Assembly: GCF_012584455.1 (NCBI RefSeq) | Contig: NZ_JABAEB010000001.1 | Coordinates: forward strand, 376,657 to 440,656 | Direction of reading: 5' to 3' | From: Shewanella oncorhynchi | Lineage (GTDB): Bacteria > Pseudomonadota > Gammaproteobacteria > Enterobacterales > Shewanellaceae | Length of the DNA: 64,000 nt | Shown here: positions 60,829-64,000 of the stretch, in pieces | Layout: each line of letters opens with the position of its first letter | Position numbering within the stretch: the first letter of the stretch is position 1 | The notes under the pieces: model-generated | What the model was told of the DNA's origin: nothing | What the model saw: the letters and a program-made list of their open reading frames with translations, nothing else | The model's database searches: none | Position numbers and translations under genes: made by a program

Positions 60829-63586
60829 CTGTTATTTCCGCTGATAGCTGTGATATCACTTGATTTGCCGCAGATTCTACCTTAGTTAACTCATCAAGTA
60901 ACTCTAGTATTTCGGGTTCGAGATCTTCAACCGATGTTTCACGTTTTAGTGCCGATTCAATTTCTTGGCATAATCTTTGGGTTGTTGGCACGCCGCAGTA
61001 GCAGCTCGCACCATGCAGCTTATGGATAGTACTGAGCATGACTGAGTGATCGTTTTGACTTAGCGCCGTTTGAATCGTCGCCACGGTTTGCGGCAATGAG
61101 TCGAGCAACATTCTAAGCATATCTAAGGCGAGATCGGCCTTGTGATTGGCTTGGGTTAAGCATAAATCCCAGTTCAGCGTATGCAGGTCAAAATGGGTGA
61201 ACTTAGGTCGAGTGATCCAGCGATGAATAATGTCTTTGAGCGCCGCTTCATCAATAGGTTTAGGCAAATATCCGTCCATACCACTGCCTAAAATCAGTTC
61301 GCGTTCTTCGGCAATGGCATGGGCTGTCACGGCAATTATCGGCGTGTTGCGGTTCATCGAGCCTTGGCGAATTTGCTTCGTGGCGCTAATGCCATCTGTG
61401 CCAGGCATTTGGATATCCATAAAAATCAAGTCGAAGGTGCGAGTCTTCGCCTGTTTAACTGCTTCATCACCGCTGTTGACGGCAACCACTGTCGTCACTA
61501 ATTCGCTGAGTAAAGTATCAATCAGTTTTAAGTTGGCAAAGTTATCATCTACCGCGAGCACAGTTAAAGATTGGCGCGCAACCGGCGTTGATATTGTCGC
61601 AGGGGCTATGATGTCGTACTCCATCGGTGGATAGAGTAAGTTGCGCGCAAGCTGATGCTCACTGACTGGCAGAGACAACACCACATCGGCATTCGGGCGA
61701 ATAAATTGGGTTAAGGCATCCTGTTCTTGGCAATCGTATAGCACGATAAGGCAATCTGTTTTGGTCTTCGCTAAGTTTAGTGTACTTACCAGTTGTGCTG
61801 AATCGCTAAACCCATGGCAACTCAGGAGAACATAGTCGTATGGCGCTTCAGCCGTGGTGAGCGTAGTCAACAAGCTTGGAATATGCTGATGATGGGTGAC
61901 TTTTGTATCCCATTGATTCAATTGGCGGCTTAATACTGCGTGGGTGAGTACTCGCGGTTCGTAAAACAGTATGGTTTTGTCTTTGAGTTTTTCGAGCGGG
62001 AGTGAGTCACCGATTTGGAATTGGCCTAAGCCGAGCGGCAAACTGAACCAGAAGTTTGAGCCTTTTTCTGGGGATGAAGTAAAGCCGATTTGGCCGCCCA
62101 TTTGATTCACTAAACGTTTAGTGATCACTAAACCTAAGCCGGTGCCACCAAAGCGGCGCGAAATCGACGAGTCTGCTTGGCCAAAGGCTTGGAATAAAAA
62201 GTCCTGCTGGCTTTCATCGATGCCGATACCTGTGTCGACCACATCACAGCGCAGTACCACTTGTTCATCCGATTGGCTCTGCAGTTCGATTTTGACCATC
62301 ACGCTGCCAGAGTCAGTGAATTTAATCGCGTTACCAACCAAGTTATTGATGATTTGGCATACGCGCATGGCATCGCCATTGACATTGTCGGGCACGTTGG
62401 GGGCGATATCGACGACGAGTTCTAGGCCTTTGGCCTGGGCGCTGCCGGAGATCAAGGTAATCGTATCGCTTATGGTTTCCCTAAGGCCGAAGGGCATGTT
62501 TTCTAACACCATTTTACCAGCTTCGAGTTTAGAAAAATCGAGAATGTCGTTGATGATACCCAGCAGGTTAGTGGCGCTGCGTTCTATGGTCTTGATGTAA
62601 TCGACTTGGCTCGAATGCAATGGTGTTTTGACTAATTGCCGCGCAAAACCGATAACGCCATTGAGTGGCGTACGTAACTCGTGGGACATGTTGGCTAAGA
62701 ATTCTGATTTAATCCGGCTGGCTTCTAAGGCACGTTTTTTAGCTAAATCCAGCTCGACGTTTTGGATTTCAATCTGCTCTAAGGTTTCCCGCAGATCCGA
62801 CGTCGCTTGGTCGATATTTTGCTGCATCTCATCATGGTATTCCGATAGCGACCCCGCCATGGCATTGATGCCGCGTTTGAGTAAGTCCAGCTCACCAATC
62901 AAGTTGCCATCTAAGCGGGCGTCTAATTTACCTTCACGGATTTTAGCGACGACGCGCACCATTTCAGTAATGGGCTGAGTGACGTTTTTCACTAGCCGGA
63001 AAGTAAATAGCAGGTTTAACTGCACGCCGATCAACACGATAATAAAGGCGGCGACTGCGGCTCTATGCTGCTCTAACAAGGCGCGTTCTTTATTGATTAT
63101 TATCGAGATATAACCTAAAAGATGACCATCGTCTGTCTGGATATCGTAATTAGCGGGAGCAGCAATGGGGCCTGTGGCAAAAATGGGCGTCCGTAAAATA
63201 AGGCTGTCGTCCACATGTTCAATTTCGGTTTTATGCAGCGTGTTGAGGGCTTCTTTGTAGCGCATAATCTCAAAGTCTTTGTGATAGTGGGAGGTCACAA
63301 AGAGTTGATTATTGGCATCGAAAATCGCGATGGATTTTACTAAGGTGGATTTGTTGAGCTGTGCCGCCGCGAGTAAGCGTTTGGTCGCCTCGCGATCATT
63401 CGCCACTAAGCCGATTTCACTGGCAATCGACAGTGGCTCGATAATATTACTGCCCTGTTCGACGAGCGTATCTTCGAGCTCATAAAAACGGTTTATGGTA
63501 AAGTAGCTGCCCAGAAGGATACCGACCAAGATTGTTGGCGCGAGCGCCAGCACAAGAACCCAAGAACGTAGGCTGTATTTGGTCAT
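60803..63586 (-). CDS. barA: BarA, hybrid sensor histidine kinase of the BarA/UvrY-Csr pathway
   Basis: 927 residues from the ATG at 63586, which aligns with the E. coli BarA start (918 residues); an ATG at 63604 adds six residues. Order: TM1 (about 10-30), periplasmic sensor, TM2 (about 178-197), HAMP (about 198-250), histidine kinase (about 290-515; His302 in NMSHELRTPLNG, the same number as in E. coli), receiver (Asp in FMDIQMPGTDG) and HPt (His in IHKLHGASCYCG). It phosphorylates UvrY, which drives the CsrB/C small RNAs. Divergent from rlmD, as in related genomes. Confidence 0.96.
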   Translation of the reverse strand: MTKYSLRSWVLVLALAPTILVGILLGSYFTINRFYELEDTLVEQGSNIIEPLSIASEIGLVANDREATKRLLAAAQLNKSTLVKSIAIFDANNQLFVTSHYHKDFEIMRYKEALNTLHKTEIEHVDDSLILRTPIFATGPIAAPANYDIQTDDGHLLGYISIIINKERALLEQHRAAVAAFIIVLIGVQLNLLFTFRLVKNVTQPITEMVRVVAKIREGKLDARLDGNLIGELDLLKRGINAMAGSLSEYHDEMQQNIDQATSDLRETLEQIEIQNVELDLAKKRALEASRIKSEFLANMSHELRTPLNGVIGFARQLVKTPLHSSQVDYIKTIERSATNLLGIINDILDFSKLEAGKMVLENMPFGLRETISDTITLISGSAQAKGLELVVDIAPNVPDNVNGDAMRVCQIINNLVGNAIKFTDSGSVMVKIELQSQSDEQVVLRCDVVDTGIGIDESQQDFLFQAFGQADSSISRRFGGTGLGLVITKRLVNQMGGQIGFTSSPEKGSNFWFSLPLGLGQFQIGDSLPLEKLKDKTILFYEPRVLTHAVLSRQLNQWDTKVTHHQHIPSLLTTLTTAEAPYDYVLLSCHGFSDSAQLVSTLNLAKTKTDCLIVLYDCQEQDALTQFIRPNADVVLSLPVSEHQLARNLLYPPMEYDIIAPATISTPVARQSLTVLAVDDNFANLKLIDTLLSELVTTVVAVNSGDEAVKQAKTRTFDLIFMDIQMPGTDGISATKQIRQGSMNRNTPIIAVTAHAIAEERELILGSGMDGYLPKPIDEAALKDIIHRWITRPKFTHFDLHTLNWDLCLTQANHKADLALDMLRMLLDSLPQTVATIQTALSQNDHSVMLSTIHKLHGASCYCGVPTTQRLCQEIESALKRETSVEDLEPEILELLDELTKVESAANQVISQLSAEITDDQKNGLL

Positions 63587-63705
63587 GTTGTTGACAGGGT
63601 TCATAGCAGCGGCGGTGTTTCCTGTGACAGAGACTAAGATAATTTTATAAGACTGCCAGAAAGAGGGCGGTCTTTGCCAGTATTTTATTGATTTAGAGGC
63701 CGAAA

Positions 63706-64000
63706 TGGCGCAATTTTTTAAAGCAAAACCAAATAGTTCCAAACAGTTGTCGGCTAAGTTATCGCTGAGTGTAGAACAGCTCGATCACTTAGGTGCTGGT
63801 ATAGCACAACATCAAGGTAAAGTCGTGTTTATCCCTGGCGCTTTGCCCGATGAAACCGTAACGGTACAGCTCACCGAGCAAAAGAAAAATTATGCCCGTG
63901 CTAAGTTGATTAAAGTCGATTCATCAAGTCCTGAGCGCGTCGAGCCTGAGTGTCCACACTACCACACCTGCGGCGGCTGCGACTTACAGCATATGTCATT
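63706..64000 (+). CDS. rlmD: RlmD, 23S rRNA (uracil-1939-C5) methyltransferase, N-terminal part
   Basis: The frame from the ATG at 63706 runs to the window edge: 98 codons open, beginning [19 protein letters not shown] domain (about 17-75, [25 protein letters not shown]) is followed by the start of the Fe-S cluster motif [14 protein letters not shown]. This is the N-terminus of RlmD/RumA; the methyltransferase domain lies beyond the window. Divergent from barA. Confidence 0.95.

Overview
The window reads as chromosomal DNA of a gammaproteobacterium, most likely a Shewanella. The evidence is the glyA-nrdR-ribD-ribE-ribBX-ribH-nusB-thiL-pgpA order, a BarA-type hybrid kinase beside rlmD, anaerobic ubiquinone genes ubiT/ubiU/ubiV, a Shewanella-like (PPP family) phosphatase, and many LysR regulators and c-di-GMP proteins. 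No rRNA, tRNA, CRISPR array, prophage or intact insertion sequence was seen.

Layout. 1-8 kb: tail of an upstream gene, a DUF998 membrane protein, ubiV-ubiU divergent from ubiT, a secreted subtilase, and the trhP (tRNA hydroxylation)/YfhL ferredoxin pair. 8-16 kb: an HDOD/EAL signalling pair, a hotdog thioesterase, cheV, a divergent second-type adenylosuccinate synthetase facing a LysR gene, and a periplasmic solute-binding protein. 16-23 kb: a PACE efflux gene with a divergent LysR, and a TetR-controlled RND pump whose promoter carries three copies of one palindromic operator. 23.5-28 kb: a tightly packed operon of a periplasmic cupredoxin, a membrane EAL phosphodiesterase, a DUF3034 outer-membrane-type protein and a lipoprotein truncated haemoglobin. 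28-33 kb: a NYN-domain protein, AraC/EamA and AraC/MFS pairs. 33-35.3 kb: two tandem PAS-GGDEF paralogues, the second broken by a 10-bp tandem duplication. They sit between imperfect direct repeats; the left repeat contains a 25-codon relic of the 3' end of the RND gene on the right, so the pair looks inserted. 35.4-46 kb: a second RND pump, a solute-binding protein, a PPP phosphatase, and a LysR-flanked MBL/DsbA/SnoaL group. 46-64 kb: housekeeping genes (ettA, glyA, nrdR, riboflavin cluster, nusB, thiL, pgpA, recN with two LexA boxes), an AEC transporter, yjaG, barA and the start of rlmD.

Themes. Redox and anaerobic life (UbiTUV, BarA, globin/cupredoxin operon), multidrug efflux (two RND pumps, PACE, Bcr/CflA, EamA) and c-di-GMP signalling (two EAL proteins, two GGDEF genes) dominate the accessory half. 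Intergenic regions carry an unusual number of short degenerate tandem repeats (units of 7-24 bp), several spanning or abutting stop codons. The best candidates for an undescribed system are the cupredoxin/phosphodiesterase/DUF3034/globin operon and the repeat-flanked GGDEF insertion. All assignments are from reading the sequence and general family knowledge; no database search was run.
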